Shown piece by piece: positions 15,084-22,756 of a DNA stretch of 64,000 bases (positions within the stretch are counted from its first letter, which is position 1; each line of letters begins with the position of its first letter). The position numbers and the translations under genes were made by a program. This DNA comes from Prauserella cavernicola (GTDB taxonomy: Bacteria; Actinomycetota; Actinomycetes; Mycobacteriales; Pseudonocardiaceae), in the NCBI RefSeq assembly GCF_016595675.1, contig NZ_JAENJH010000006.1:186001-250000 (forward strand), in the 5' to 3' direction. The notes beneath the pieces were generated by a model. That model had not been told where the DNA came from and did no database searches. It worked only from the letters and a program-made list of their open reading frames with translations.

Positions 15084-15938
15084 ATGTTGACGAAGCAGAT
15101 CGTGGCCAGGCGCCGCCCGGTCGATGACATCGACAGGGCGTTCAGCCGGGTCGAGCGGCTGACCGCGGTCGGCTCGACGATCGGCGCGCTGGAACAGCTC
15201 GTCGAGCGCCAGAAGTACGATGACAAAGGGCTCTTCAGCTGGCCGGTGAACCGCACCCGGCTCGCTGGTTCGCGCCGGACACACTACAAGCACATCGACA
15301 AGGTGCTCGCCTATCCACGATTCGTCAATGTCATGCGAGCCCGCTTCGCCAGCGGACTCGGTCTGCTCGCCGGGGGGAGCAGACGCACGAGGGCCGTGTG
15401 GCTGACGGGGATGACCGGAACCGGTGGCGCACTGTGCCTCCGCAGCAACTACGGCCTTGACGGCTCGGACCACTTCGCGTTCATCAACTACGCGGTCGCG
15501 ATGCTCGAGAAGCTGTTCCCGAACGATCGCCAGGCGCGCGAGTACGCGCTGGCCTTCATCGCCTTCCAGAGCTGTCTGTCCTACTTCACGTCGGGTAGCG
15601 TCAAGTTGACATCGCCGGTGTGGCGCAACGGAGATGCGCTCACCGGGATCTTCCGTACCCAGACCTACGGCGACCGGTTCTTCTACGATCTGCTCAAGGA
15701 CCGTCCCGAGCTCACGAAGCTCCTGGCGTGGTCGGTGATGGTCGCCGAGACCGTGTTCCCACTGGTGCTGCTGATGCCGAAGCCGATCGCGCGACTGTTC
15801 TTCCTCGGTGGGATGGCCTTCCACGTCAGCAACGCGAAGTTCATGGGTCTCAACCGCTTCTTCTGGTCTTTCGTGGCCACGTATCCGGCCGTCTCGTACT
15901 TCACCCGCGGCTCGGTTCGAGCGCGGAGCGGTGCATGA
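15084..15938 (+). CDS. HTTM-domain membrane protein, module 2 (LinH N-part / SdpB-like)
   Basis: A 284-residue paralogue of the protein at 12304, start ATG 15084 with GGAGAAGG upstream. Conserved blocks are NYGLDGSDHFAFINYAV, FQSCLSYFTSGSVKLTSP, VWRNGDALTGIFRTQ, ETVFPLVLLMPKPIARLFF and MGLNRFFWSFVATYPAVSYF. The Lys in G-S-V-K-L, aligned with the Lys of the HTTM/carboxylase family, is present in both copies. It overlaps the following hydrolase as ATGA. Membrane location is certain from the hydrophobic segments; the reaction is not known. Confidence 0.8.
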   Translation: MLTKQIVARRRPVDDIDRAFSRVERLTAVGSTIGALEQLVERQKYDDKGLFSWPVNRTRLAGSRRTHYKHIDKVLAYPRFVNVMRARFASGLGLLAGGSRRTRAVWLTGMTGTGGALCLRSNYGLDGSDHFAFINYAVAMLEKLFPNDRQAREYALAFIAFQSCLSYFTSGSVKLTSPVWRNGDALTGIFRTQTYGDRFFYDLLKDRPELTKLLAWSVMVAETVFPLVLLMPKPIARLFFLGGMAFHVSNAKFMGLNRFFWSFVATYPAVSYFTRGSVRARSGA

Positions 15939-16915
15939 CCACCGGCGCCGCGCGCGCCATCGGCCTGGGCGCGTCGGCGATCGCCGCGTGTGGGGTCGCG
16001 GCCACGGCAGGCGGACTGGCGCGATCCCGGCTGCGAAGGCCGACCGGCGAGCCCGGCGAGCTGACCGAGGTGGACGGTCTTACGTTGCACTCTCTGGTGC
16101 ATCGTGCCGGGGGCCCGACCGTGGTGTTCGAGAACGGGCTGTGTTGCCCCTGCACGACCTGGTCGTGGGTGCTGGACGGGATCGCGGACCGGTACAGCTA
16201 CGTCGCCTATGATCGCCCTGGCAACGGCTGGAGCGGCGACGACGGCAAGCGTCGCTCGGCGCGCGAGATCAACGAGCTCGCCGCTGAACTCGTGGCACAT
16301 TACGATCTTCCGGCACCATATGTCCTCGTCGGACATTCGATCGGCGGCCTGCTCGGGATGTCCTTCGCGGCGGCGATGTCCCACGACGTCGCGGGACTCG
16401 TGCTCGTCGACTCCTCGCATCCTGAGCAGCTGGTGCGCTCCTCGGCGCAACGCGATTCGATGCCCATGGTCGACCACGCGATGGGCGCGCTGTTCTGGCG
16501 CACGTTGCTCGGTAGGAAACCCTCGGCGCCGGCCGTGTCGTTCCTCGATGATCTGCCTCCTCATCAGGCGGCGCGGACCAAGTCGGCGATGGAACGACCG
16601 TCGCCGTGGCGCGCGGCACTGCGCGAGGTCAGGACGTTCTATGCCTGGTCCGACGAGCTCCGCACGGCGACGCTGCCGAGCTCGTTGCCGGTCGCGGTCG
16701 TCACTGCCGGCCAGACCGACGTGGGCGACAGCAAACACCGTGAGCTCCAGTCCGAGCTCGCCGCGCTCTCGGAGGTCGGCTCGCACGTCGTGGTGCCGGG
16801 CGCCGACCACGACGGCATCGTGATGCGACAGGACGACGCGACACATGTCATTGACGCGATCGAGTGGACGATCGCGCAGAGCATGGCTCAACCGCAACGA
16901 ACGCGAGGTGTGTGA
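15935..16915 (+). CDS. Alpha/beta hydrolase with intact triad, module 2
   Basis: A 326-residue hydrolase, ATG 15935. It has an N-terminal membrane anchor or signal (GLGASAIAACGVAATAGGLA), the oxyanion-region strand VVFENGLCCPCTTWSWV, YDRPGNGWS, and a normal nucleophile elbow GHSIGG with Ser135. The C-terminal GADHDG offers His292, and an Asp in AGQTDVGD can complete the triad. The paralogue at 13182 has lost Ser and His and the anchor, so this copy may supply activity for both modules. It could serve as leader peptidase, esterase or the hydrolase half of a LinH-like dehydratase. It overlaps the next gene (TGATG). Confidence 0.83.
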   Translation: MTTGAARAIGLGASAIAACGVAATAGGLARSRLRRPTGEPGELTEVDGLTLHSLVHRAGGPTVVFENGLCCPCTTWSWVLDGIADRYSYVAYDRPGNGWSGDDGKRRSAREINELAAELVAHYDLPAPYVLVGHSIGGLLGMSFAAAMSHDVAGLVLVDSSHPEQLVRSSAQRDSMPMVDHAMGALFWRTLLGRKPSAPAVSFLDDLPPHQAARTKSAMERPSPWRAALREVRTFYAWSDELRTATLPSSLPVAVVTAGQTDVGDSKHRELQSELAALSEVGSHVVVPGADHDGIVMRQDDATHVIDAIEWTIAQSMAQPQRTRGV

Positions 16916-17487
16916 TGGGACGCGGCTACGCACGGACCGCGCGCCGTTGGAGCCTGTACGGTCTGCTGGCGGGCTGGGCGGGTCTGACGGTGTTCCAGCA
17001 GCTGGACAGATCACACTGGCTGCAGTGGAAGGTCGATCCGACGGCGATGGGCATTCCGAACTGGCGGTTCTTCGCGCCGACTCCGGGCAGGCACGACTTC
17101 AACCTGCTCTATCGCGACAAGCTCGCCGATGGTGGGCTGGGCGAGTGGCGGGAGCACTCGATCGGAGTGGACCGAAAGGCCTTGCACATGGTGTGGCATC
17201 CGGGCAGGCGGGTGGAGAAGGCGCTCTTCGACGCGATCACCCAACTTTTTCAGATGTCCGAGGATCTCGAGGACCAGCGCAGGGTGCAGCTCACGGTGCC
17301 CTACCTGGCGTTGCTGAACTTCGTCAGCAATGAGATCGACCACGCCGACGACGCCGTGGAGGTGCAGTTCATGATCGGACAGTCGGCGGCGCACGAGGCG
17401 AGCGTGGATCCGAAGCTGCTGTTCCTGTCCGAGTGGCACCGGCTCGACGGGGCCGTCGAGCCTGCTCCGCTGCCATTGGCCGGGTAG
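16915..17487 (+). CDS. Small membrane-anchored protein, LinL/SdpA-like (DUF5819-like), module 2
   Basis: A 190-residue paralogue of the protein at 14056. The N-terminal hydrophobic segment is WSLYGLLAGWAGLTVFQQL, the signature IPNWRFFAPTPG-RHDFNLLYRDKL, and the helix VWHPGRRVEKALFDAITQL. ATG 16915 overlaps the hydrolase stop as TGATG. The constant order HTTM, hydrolase, then this protein, in both modules with overlapping reading frames, argues for a three-part membrane complex. The exact biochemical role is unknown. Confidence 0.75.
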   Translation: MGRGYARTARRWSLYGLLAGWAGLTVFQQLDRSHWLQWKVDPTAMGIPNWRFFAPTPGRHDFNLLYRDKLADGGLGEWREHSIGVDRKALHMVWHPGRRVEKALFDAITQLFQMSEDLEDQRRVQLTVPYLALLNFVSNEIDHADDAVEVQFMIGQSAAHEASVDPKLLFLSEWHRLDGAVEPAPLPLAG

Positions 17488-17491
17488 TCCT

Positions 17492-18973
17492 GTGGACACG
17501 GTCGAGACGTTGTCCGTCGTGCGTGATCGACTGGCGGCGGGCACGACCGGTTTCGTGCTCGGCGACGAGACGAACGTGCTCGCGCTCACCGGCGGCACGA
17601 TCGACGTCGAGAACCCGTCCGACGGTTCGGTGCTCGGGACGGTCGCGGCGGCCGGTGCCGACGATGTCGGCGCGGCGGTCGCGCTCGCACGGCAGGCCGT
17701 CGCCGACCGGCGCTGGTCCGCGAAGCACCCCGGCAAGAAGTCGTTGGTTCTGTCTGATCTGCGGAAGCTCCTCGAGGACCACAGGGACGAGTTCGCGCAA
17801 TGGGAGGCACTGGACGCGGGAATCCCGATCAGCCAGACACTCCTGCAGGTCTACGGTGCGGCCGGCATCTGTCACCACTACGCGGGGTGGCCGACCAAAC
17901 TGTACGGCGATCTCAATCCGCTCGTGTCCTCGTTTCACTCGTACACGGTGCGCGAGCCGGTGGGGGTGGTCGCCGTGCTGGTTCCGTGGAACCAGCCGCT
18001 GTTCACGGTGGCCGCCCGGGTCGCGCCCGCACTGGCGGCAGGCAACTGCGTGATCCTCAAGGCGTCCAGACGGGCCCCGTACAGCGCCGTGCGATTCGGC
18101 GAACTCGCTCTGGAGGCCGGGCTGCCGCCGGGGGCGCTCACCGTGTTGACCGGCGACGGTGCCACTGCCGGCAGTGCGCTCGTCCGCCACCCCGATGTCG
18201 ACATGGTGACCTACATCGGTTCGCAGGCAACCGGGACACAGTTGCGGGAACTCGCCGCACCCGATGGCAAGCGATTGCTGATGGAGCTCGGGGGCAAGAG
18301 CCCGCACATCGTGTTCCCCGACGCGGACCTCGATCGTGCCGTCGACTCGGCGGCCACGACGGTGTGGCGCAACGCGGGGCAGATCTCCAACGTCGGGAGC
18401 CGGTTGTTGGTGCATCGATCCATTCACGACCGGTTCGTCGACCGGGTCGTGGAGACGTTGGCGGAGCTACGGGTGGGTTCCGCGATGGATCGAGAAACCC
18501 GGATCGGTCCGTTGATCTCCGCGGGGCAACAGCGCCGGGTCGGCGAGTACCTGCGCATCGCGGAGGAGCAGGGCGCGAAACCCGTGCTGCGTGGCACTGT
18601 TCCGGATGGTCCTGGTTACTACACGACTCCCGCGGTGCTCACCGACGTCGATCCGCGATCCCGGATCGCGCAGGAGGAGGTCTTCGGGCCGGTGCTCGCG
18701 GTGACGGCGTTCGACGACGAGGAGCACGCGCTGGCCTTGGCCAACGACAGTCGCTACGGTCTCGGCGCCGGCGTGTGGACCTCCGACGTGCGGCGGGCGC
18801 ACCGGTTCGCCCAGCGGCTCGGCGCGGGAAACGTCTGGATCAACGTCTACGGCATGTCCGACGTGTCCGCGCCTGTCGGTGGCTTCGGTGCCTCTGGGGT
18901 CGGAGCCGATGGCGGCCGGGAGTGGATCAACGCCTACACCCGGCCCAAGGCGGTGTTCGTCTCGTTGCTGTGA
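17492..18973 (+). CDS. Aldehyde dehydrogenase-fold protein with Ser in place of the catalytic Cys
   Basis: A 493-residue aldehyde dehydrogenase-fold protein, GTG 17492, 4 bases after the previous gene. Family blocks are present: VLVPWNQPLF, CVILKASRRAPYSA (NAD-site Lys), LMELGGKSPHIV (Glu265) and QEEVFGPVLAVTAF. The catalytic loop, normally N-x-G-Q-x-C, reads NAGQISNVGS: Ser299 is encoded by TCC, one base from TGC. Normal dehydrogenase activity is therefore doubtful. It could bind an aldehyde, act as an esterase or be structural. It is the last gene of the peptide operon and its 3' end was caught in a tandem duplication. Confidence 0.85.
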   Translation: MDTVETLSVVRDRLAAGTTGFVLGDETNVLALTGGTIDVENPSDGSVLGTVAAAGADDVGAAVALARQAVADRRWSAKHPGKKSLVLSDLRKLLEDHRDEFAQWEALDAGIPISQTLLQVYGAAGICHHYAGWPTKLYGDLNPLVSSFHSYTVREPVGVVAVLVPWNQPLFTVAARVAPALAAGNCVILKASRRAPYSAVRFGELALEAGLPPGALTVLTGDGATAGSALVRHPDVDMVTYIGSQATGTQLRELAAPDGKRLLMELGGKSPHIVFPDADLDRAVDSAATTVWRNAGQISNVGSRLLVHRSIHDRFVDRVVETLAELRVGSAMDRETRIGPLISAGQQRRVGEYLRIAEEQGAKPVLRGTVPDGPGYYTTPAVLTDVDPRSRIAQEEVFGPVLAVTAFDDEEHALALANDSRYGLGAGVWTSDVRRAHRFAQRLGAGNVWINVYGMSDVSAPVGGFGASGVGADGGREWINAYTRPKAVFVSLL

Positions 18974-19005
18974 GACAAGCACCGACCTCCGCCACCGATC
19001 TCGTG

Positions 19006-19437
19006 TTACCCGCGGATGGGTTGCGGCTGGCCGCAGTCGCCGCCGGTACGGCAGATCTCGATCGACGCGGTCCAGTTCGCCGTCGACGTGCCGATCGCCA
19101 TGTCGATCGGTGTCGTCCCCTGACCGCATTGTTCCGCTGATTTGTAGAATCCCGGTGCGAGGTCGTGCACGACGGTGACGTTCGCGAAATAGCAGCCGGA
19201 GTCGGTCGCCCGGAGAGTTCCGTCCAGCGTCAGTTCTCCACCGATGACGCCTTCCCTGACGAACGTCGCCGTGCCGCTGGCAGATCCGCCGTCGTGAGAG
19301 ACAGTCCAGGACTCGGCAGCGGTCTGCTCGGCTGCGGTGGCGGTGAATCCTGCGCCGACGGTGCCCAGCACGGCGGCGGCGACGACCGCGCTTCGGCCGA
19401 TTCCTCTGGTCAATCCCCTCGAACCTGTCGTGCGCAT
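19006..19437 (-). CDS. Secreted small protein, copy 1
   Basis: A 143-residue exported protein. The Sec signal peptide spans about residues 1-36 (GIGRSAVVAAAVLGTVGAGF then T-A-T-A-A-E, likely A-x-A cleavage). The mature part of about 107 residues is beta-rich and carries four Cys (SGCYF, EQCGQG, EICRTGG, DCG), enough for two disulfides. The pattern CYFANVTVVHDLAPGFY is shared with copy 2 at 20024, whose signal peptide is identical. The function is unknown. It is convergent with the dehydrogenase gene (32 bases apart) and sits at the edge of the peptide cluster. Confidence 0.8.
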   Translation of the reverse strand: MRTTGSRGLTRGIGRSAVVAAAVLGTVGAGFTATAAEQTAAESWTVSHDGGSASGTATFVREGVIGGELTLDGTLRATDSGCYFANVTVVHDLAPGFYKSAEQCGQGTTPIDMAIGTSTANWTASIEICRTGGDCGQPQPIRG

Positions 19438-19568
19438 GTTGTGGCTCCTCTCCAGAACGTGGCTCAGTGCCCGATCAGCCTATGAATTCTGGGAATGGAA
19501 ATCTTCAGTAATTCGACTGATTGTCCTGGTTGAAGAATGCGCGGTAGTGATCGTCTGCCGGGAAGCGT

Positions 19569-19664
19569 TCAGTTCACGGTCAGCCGGCGCAGGTAGGCAT
19601 CCCGGGACGGCGTCAGATGGGTGACGCACAGCCGGACCAGGTCCTCGGAGTCGCCGTTTCGAGT
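19569..19664 (-). pseudogene. 3' fragment of the GntR-family regulator gene
   Basis: About 31 codons, nearly identical to the end of the intact GntR gene at 20596-21279 (VTHL, then RDAYLRRLTVN and a stop). It is cut off where unit 2 of the duplication begins. The stop here is TGA and in the intact gene TAA. No start remains, so it is not expressed as a regulator. Confidence 0.85.
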
Positions 19665-19993
19665 GCGCGAAACCCGTGCTGCGTGGCACTGTTCCGGATG
19701 GTCCTGGTTACTACACGACGCCCGCGGTGTTCACCGACGTCGATCCGGGATCCCGGATTGCGCAGGAGGAGGAGGTCTTCGGGCCGGTGCTCGCGGTGAC
19801 GGCGTTCGATGACGAGGAGCATGCGCTGGCACTGGCCAACGACAGTCGCTACGGTCTCGGTGCCGGCGTGTGGACCTCCGACGTTTCCGCGCCCGCCACC
19901 GGCCTCGCCGCGTGCGGCATTGGCGCCGATGGCGGACGGGAGCGGATCAACGCCTACACCCGGCCCAAGGCGGTGTTCGTCTCGTTGCTGTGA
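19665..19993 (+). pseudogene. 3' fragment of the aldehyde dehydrogenase gene
   Basis: A duplicated end of the gene at 17492, still open in frame: KPVLRGTVPDGPGYYTT, then EEEVFGPVLAVTAF, ending YTRPKAVFVSLL. It lacks the cofactor and catalytic regions and has the in-frame 25-codon deletion described for unit 2. A GTG lies near its left end but there is no ribosome site, so it is a by-product of the duplication. Confidence 0.85.
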
Positions 19994-20023
19994 GACAAAC
20001 CGGCACCGAACTGTGCGCCCGAC

Positions 20024-20464
20024 TCAGCCGAACACATTGATACTGGTCGGATCGCCGCAGTCAGTACGGTCGGTCCGGCAGATCTCGATTGTCGCGGTCC
20101 AGCTCCTCAAAGTGACGCGGATCGTCTTGTCGACCGGGATGTTTCCCGGGCCGCATTGTTCCGCCGTGTCGTAGTGTATCGGCGCGAAGTCGTGTACGAC
20201 GATGATCTTCGCGAAATAGCAGTCCGAGTCGTTCACCCGAAGAGTTCCGTCCACGACGAGGTCTGCGCCGATACCTTCGGGATTCACGTGACTCGCCGTG
20301 CCGCTGGCCGACCCGCCGCCGTGCGAGGCCGTCCAGGACGTGGGACTAGCCTGCTCGGCTGCGGTGGCGGTGAATCCTGCGCCGACGGTGCCCAGCACGG
20401 CGGCGGCGACGACCGCGCTTCGGCCGATTCCTCTGGTCAATCCCCTCGAACCTGTCGTGCGCAT
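20024..20464 (-). CDS. Secreted small protein, copy 2
   Basis: A 146-residue paralogue of the protein at 19006. The first 37 residues, the Sec signal, are identical, but the mature part is only about 55% identical by eye (SDCYFAKIIVVHDFAPIHY, EQCGPGNIP, EICRTDRTDCG). All four Cys are kept. Upstream DNA (to about 20690) is almost unchanged from copy 1, so the mature domain has changed much faster than its flanks. That suggests selection for difference, as in secreted effectors, or replacement by recombination. Function unknown. Confidence 0.8.
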   Translation of the reverse strand: MRTTGSRGLTRGIGRSAVVAAAVLGTVGAGFTATAAEQASPTSWTASHGGGSASGTASHVNPEGIGADLVVDGTLRVNDSDCYFAKIIVVHDFAPIHYDTAEQCGPGNIPVDKTIRVTLRSWTATIEICRTDRTDCGDPTSINVFG

Positions 20465-20595
20465 GCGGTGGCTCCTCTCCAGAACGCGGCTCCGTGCCCG
20501 ATCAGCCTACGAATTCTGGGAATGGAAAATCCTCAGTAATTCGACTGATTGTCCTGGTTGAAGAATGCGCGGAAATGATCGTCTGCCGGGAACCG

Positions 20596-21279
20596 TTAGT
20601 TCACGGTCAGCCGGCGCAGGTAGGCATCCCGCGACGGCACCAGATGCGTGACGCACAGCTGGACCAGGCCCTCGGAGTCGCCGTTCTCGAGTGCTCGGAT
20701 CATCGCCCAGTGCTCCTCCTGCGCGCGCAGCAGGTGGTCGTCGTCGGCGACGGTGAGCGAGCGGATCGTCGCCGCCATGCGGGCGTGGTGCCGCACCGCC
20801 TCGACGAGGGTCTTGTTGCCCGACAGCCCGAACAGGATCTCGTGGAACCTCAGGTTGGCTCGCAGCGCGCTCCGGCGGTCCTGCTCGTCGATGGCCGCGT
20901 CGTGCTCGCGCTGGACGTCGACGAGCGGGGTGAGCGACTCGGTGCGGACCGGCAGGTCGATGCTGCTGGCGCAGCGCGCTTCGAGTAGTTCGCGGACGTC
21001 GTAGAGGTCGCGGACCTCCTTGGCCGAGTACGACCGCACGAACGCACCGACGTTCGCGCGGCGCTCCACCGCACCGCGGGACTCCAGCGTCGCCAGGGCG
21101 GTCCGGACCGCGTGGCGCTTGGCCCCGAACCGCTCCATCAAGTCGTCCTCGACCAGGCGTTCCCGAGGGTGCAGGAGGCCGAGGGCGATCTCCTCCTCGA
21201 TCTCCGCGGCGAGGCCGGCCACGACGCCCGCCGCACGCGTCCGCGGCGCGCTGCCGCTCCCGGCTCCGGCAGTCACCAT
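20596..21279 (-). CDS. GntR-family (FadR subfamily) transcriptional regulator
   Basis: A 227-residue regulator. ATG 21279 is preferred over ATG 21315 because AGGGG lies 8 bases before it. The N-terminal winged helix is visible (GLLHPRERLVEDDLMERFGAK, RHAVRTALATLESRGAVE), followed by an all-helical FCD ligand domain with DVRELLEARCASS, NLRFHEILFGLSGN and a C-terminal HWAMIRALENGD. Its neighbours are a GntP permease and a sugar-acid dehydratase, so it probably responds to gluconate or a related acid. The palindrome at 24501-24512 before the dehydratase is a candidate operator. Confidence 0.88.
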   Translation of the reverse strand: MVTAGAGSGSAPRTRAAGVVAGLAAEIEEEIALGLLHPRERLVEDDLMERFGAKRHAVRTALATLESRGAVERRANVGAFVRSYSAKEVRDLYDVRELLEARCASSIDLPVRTESLTPLVDVQREHDAAIDEQDRRSALRANLRFHEILFGLSGNKTLVEAVRHHARMAATIRSLTVADDDHLLRAQEEHWAMIRALENGDSEGLVQLCVTHLVPSRDAYLRRLTVN

Positions 21280-21351
21280 CGGTCGCACCCCTCTCTGCCT
21301 GACCTCCGGCGCCATGGTCCCACGGAGCCGGAGGTCAGGGACCCCGGCGGG

Positions 21352-22722
21352 TCAGCCGACGAACGGGCTCAACGCGAGCACGACGGTGAAGCCGACGATG
21401 CCGACCAGCGATTTCATGATGGTCCACGACTTGAGCGTGTCGGCCACGCTCATGCCGAAGTAGCGGTTGGCCATCCAGAATCCCGAGTCGTTGACGTGGG
21501 AGAAGCCGGCGCCGCCGCAGGCGATGGCGATGCACGTCAGTGCCACGGTCGCCGGGCTCGCGCCCAGCGATTCGGCCAGCGGTGCGCTGAAGGTCGCTCC
21601 CGTGACCATCGCGACGAGGCCCGAGCCCTGCGAGATCCGCATGGTGGCCGCCACGACGAACCCGAACACGACCAGCGGGATGCTCGCATCGCGCATGGCG
21701 TTCGACAGGGTGTCGCCGAGCCCGGACGAGACGAGCACGCCACCGAACACTCCACCGGCGCCGGTGACCAGGATGATGTTGCCCGCGGGGCCGAGTGCGT
21801 TGCCCGCCAGCTCCTGCAGACCGGCGCGGCTGACTCCGCGGCGGATCCCGAACACCCACATGCTGTAGAGGACCGTGATCAGCAGCGCCATGACGGGGTG
21901 CCCGACGAAGGTCAGCAGCGCGACCACCGTCGACTCGTTGTCCAGCACCCGCCCGGCGGTGCCGACGAGGATGAGCATCAGGGGCATCAGGAGCGCGACC
22001 ACGACGGAACCGAAGCTCGGCAGTTCCTCGGCCGGCTTCTCGTTCACCGGCGAGGTGCTCGTGCCGTCGGGACCGGCGACCGAGGCCGGCGGCACCACGT
22101 GGATCCGACGGCCGATGAAGCGGCCGAACAGTGGGCCCGCGACGGCGACCGCGGGAATTCCGCAGATCACGCCGAACAACACCACGAGCCCGATGTCGGC
22201 TCCCATGATTCCGGACGCGGCGAGGGGGCCGGGCGCGGGCGGCATGAACGTGTAGGCGGCACTGAGACCGGCGCACAGCGGGATTCCGTAGTGCAGCAGT
22301 GACTTGCCGGTTCGCTGCGCCACGCCATAGAGCATCGGCACAAGGATCACGATCGCCACGTCGATGTAGACCGAGGTGGCCACGAGAAATCCGGCCAGCC
22401 CGAGTCCCCAGGCGATGGTTCGGTCGGAGTAGCGCTCGACCAGGGTGAGCGCGATCCGCTGCGCTGCTCCCGCGCGTTGCAGGATCATTCCGAAGATCGC
22501 GCCAAGTGCGATCACGATCGCGAGCTGGCCTAATGAGTCGCCCATCTCGCCGACGATGAGGTCCATCAGCTCGGTCGGCGTGTTCCCGACGGCGAGTCCG
22601 AACAGGATGGTGGTCAGCAGGAGCGCGAGGAACTCCTGCACCTTCAACGCGATGATCAGGACGAGCAGGACACCCACCGCCAGTACGGCGGCGAGCGCGA
22701 CCCAGACCTCAAAGGACATCAT
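21352..22722 (-). CDS. gntP: GntP-family gluconate/sugar-acid permease
   Basis: A 456-residue polytopic permease with about 12 hydrophobic segments. GntP-family landmarks include GAIFGMILQRAGAAQRIA, then FLVATSVYIDVAIVILVP, and FMPPAPGPLAASGI. The C-terminal half has GGAGFSHVNDSGFWMANRYF, the strongly conserved H-V-N-D-S-G-F-W motif. It lies between the GntR regulator and the dehydratase, 72 and 34 bases away, in one orientation. Gluconate is the default substrate for the family, but other aldonates are possible. Confidence 0.88.
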   Translation of the reverse strand: MMSFEVWVALAAVLAVGVLLVLIIALKVQEFLALLLTTILFGLAVGNTPTELMDLIVGEMGDSLGQLAIVIALGAIFGMILQRAGAAQRIALTLVERYSDRTIAWGLGLAGFLVATSVYIDVAIVILVPMLYGVAQRTGKSLLHYGIPLCAGLSAAYTFMPPAPGPLAASGIMGADIGLVVLFGVICGIPAVAVAGPLFGRFIGRRIHVVPPASVAGPDGTSTSPVNEKPAEELPSFGSVVVALLMPLMLILVGTAGRVLDNESTVVALLTFVGHPVMALLITVLYSMWVFGIRRGVSRAGLQELAGNALGPAGNIILVTGAGGVFGGVLVSSGLGDTLSNAMRDASIPLVVFGFVVAATMRISQGSGLVAMVTGATFSAPLAESLGASPATVALTCIAIACGGAGFSHVNDSGFWMANRYFGMSVADTLKSWTIMKSLVGIVGFTVVLALSPFVG

Positions 22723-22756
22723 TGTCTCCAGATTCGGTGAAGTCGTGCGAAGAACG

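Larger units (their letters stand above)
18573..19664. repeat. Tandem duplication, unit 1 (1092 bases)
   Basis: The unit begins inside the dehydrogenase gene (codons for K-P-V-L-R-G) and runs through the first secreted-protein gene to a fragment of the GntR gene. The junction with unit 2 at 19664/19665 joins GntR sequence (GAGTG) to dehydrogenase sequence (CGCGAAACCC) over a few bases of microhomology. Confidence 0.85.
19665..20692. repeat. Tandem duplication, unit 2 (1028 bases)
   Basis: The second copy runs from the dehydrogenase fragment through the second secreted-protein gene into the intact GntR gene. It lacks 75 bases present in unit 1, lost between two copies of TCCGACGT (18782-18789 and 18857-18864 in unit 1), and has a 3-base insertion (extra GAG). 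Confidence 0.85.

Noticed and set aside
18573-20692. The duplicated segment as an insertion sequence or transposon.
   Set aside because: There is no transposase and no terminal inverted repeat; the contents are host gene ends, and the junction shows only microhomology, so a plain tandem duplication explains it.
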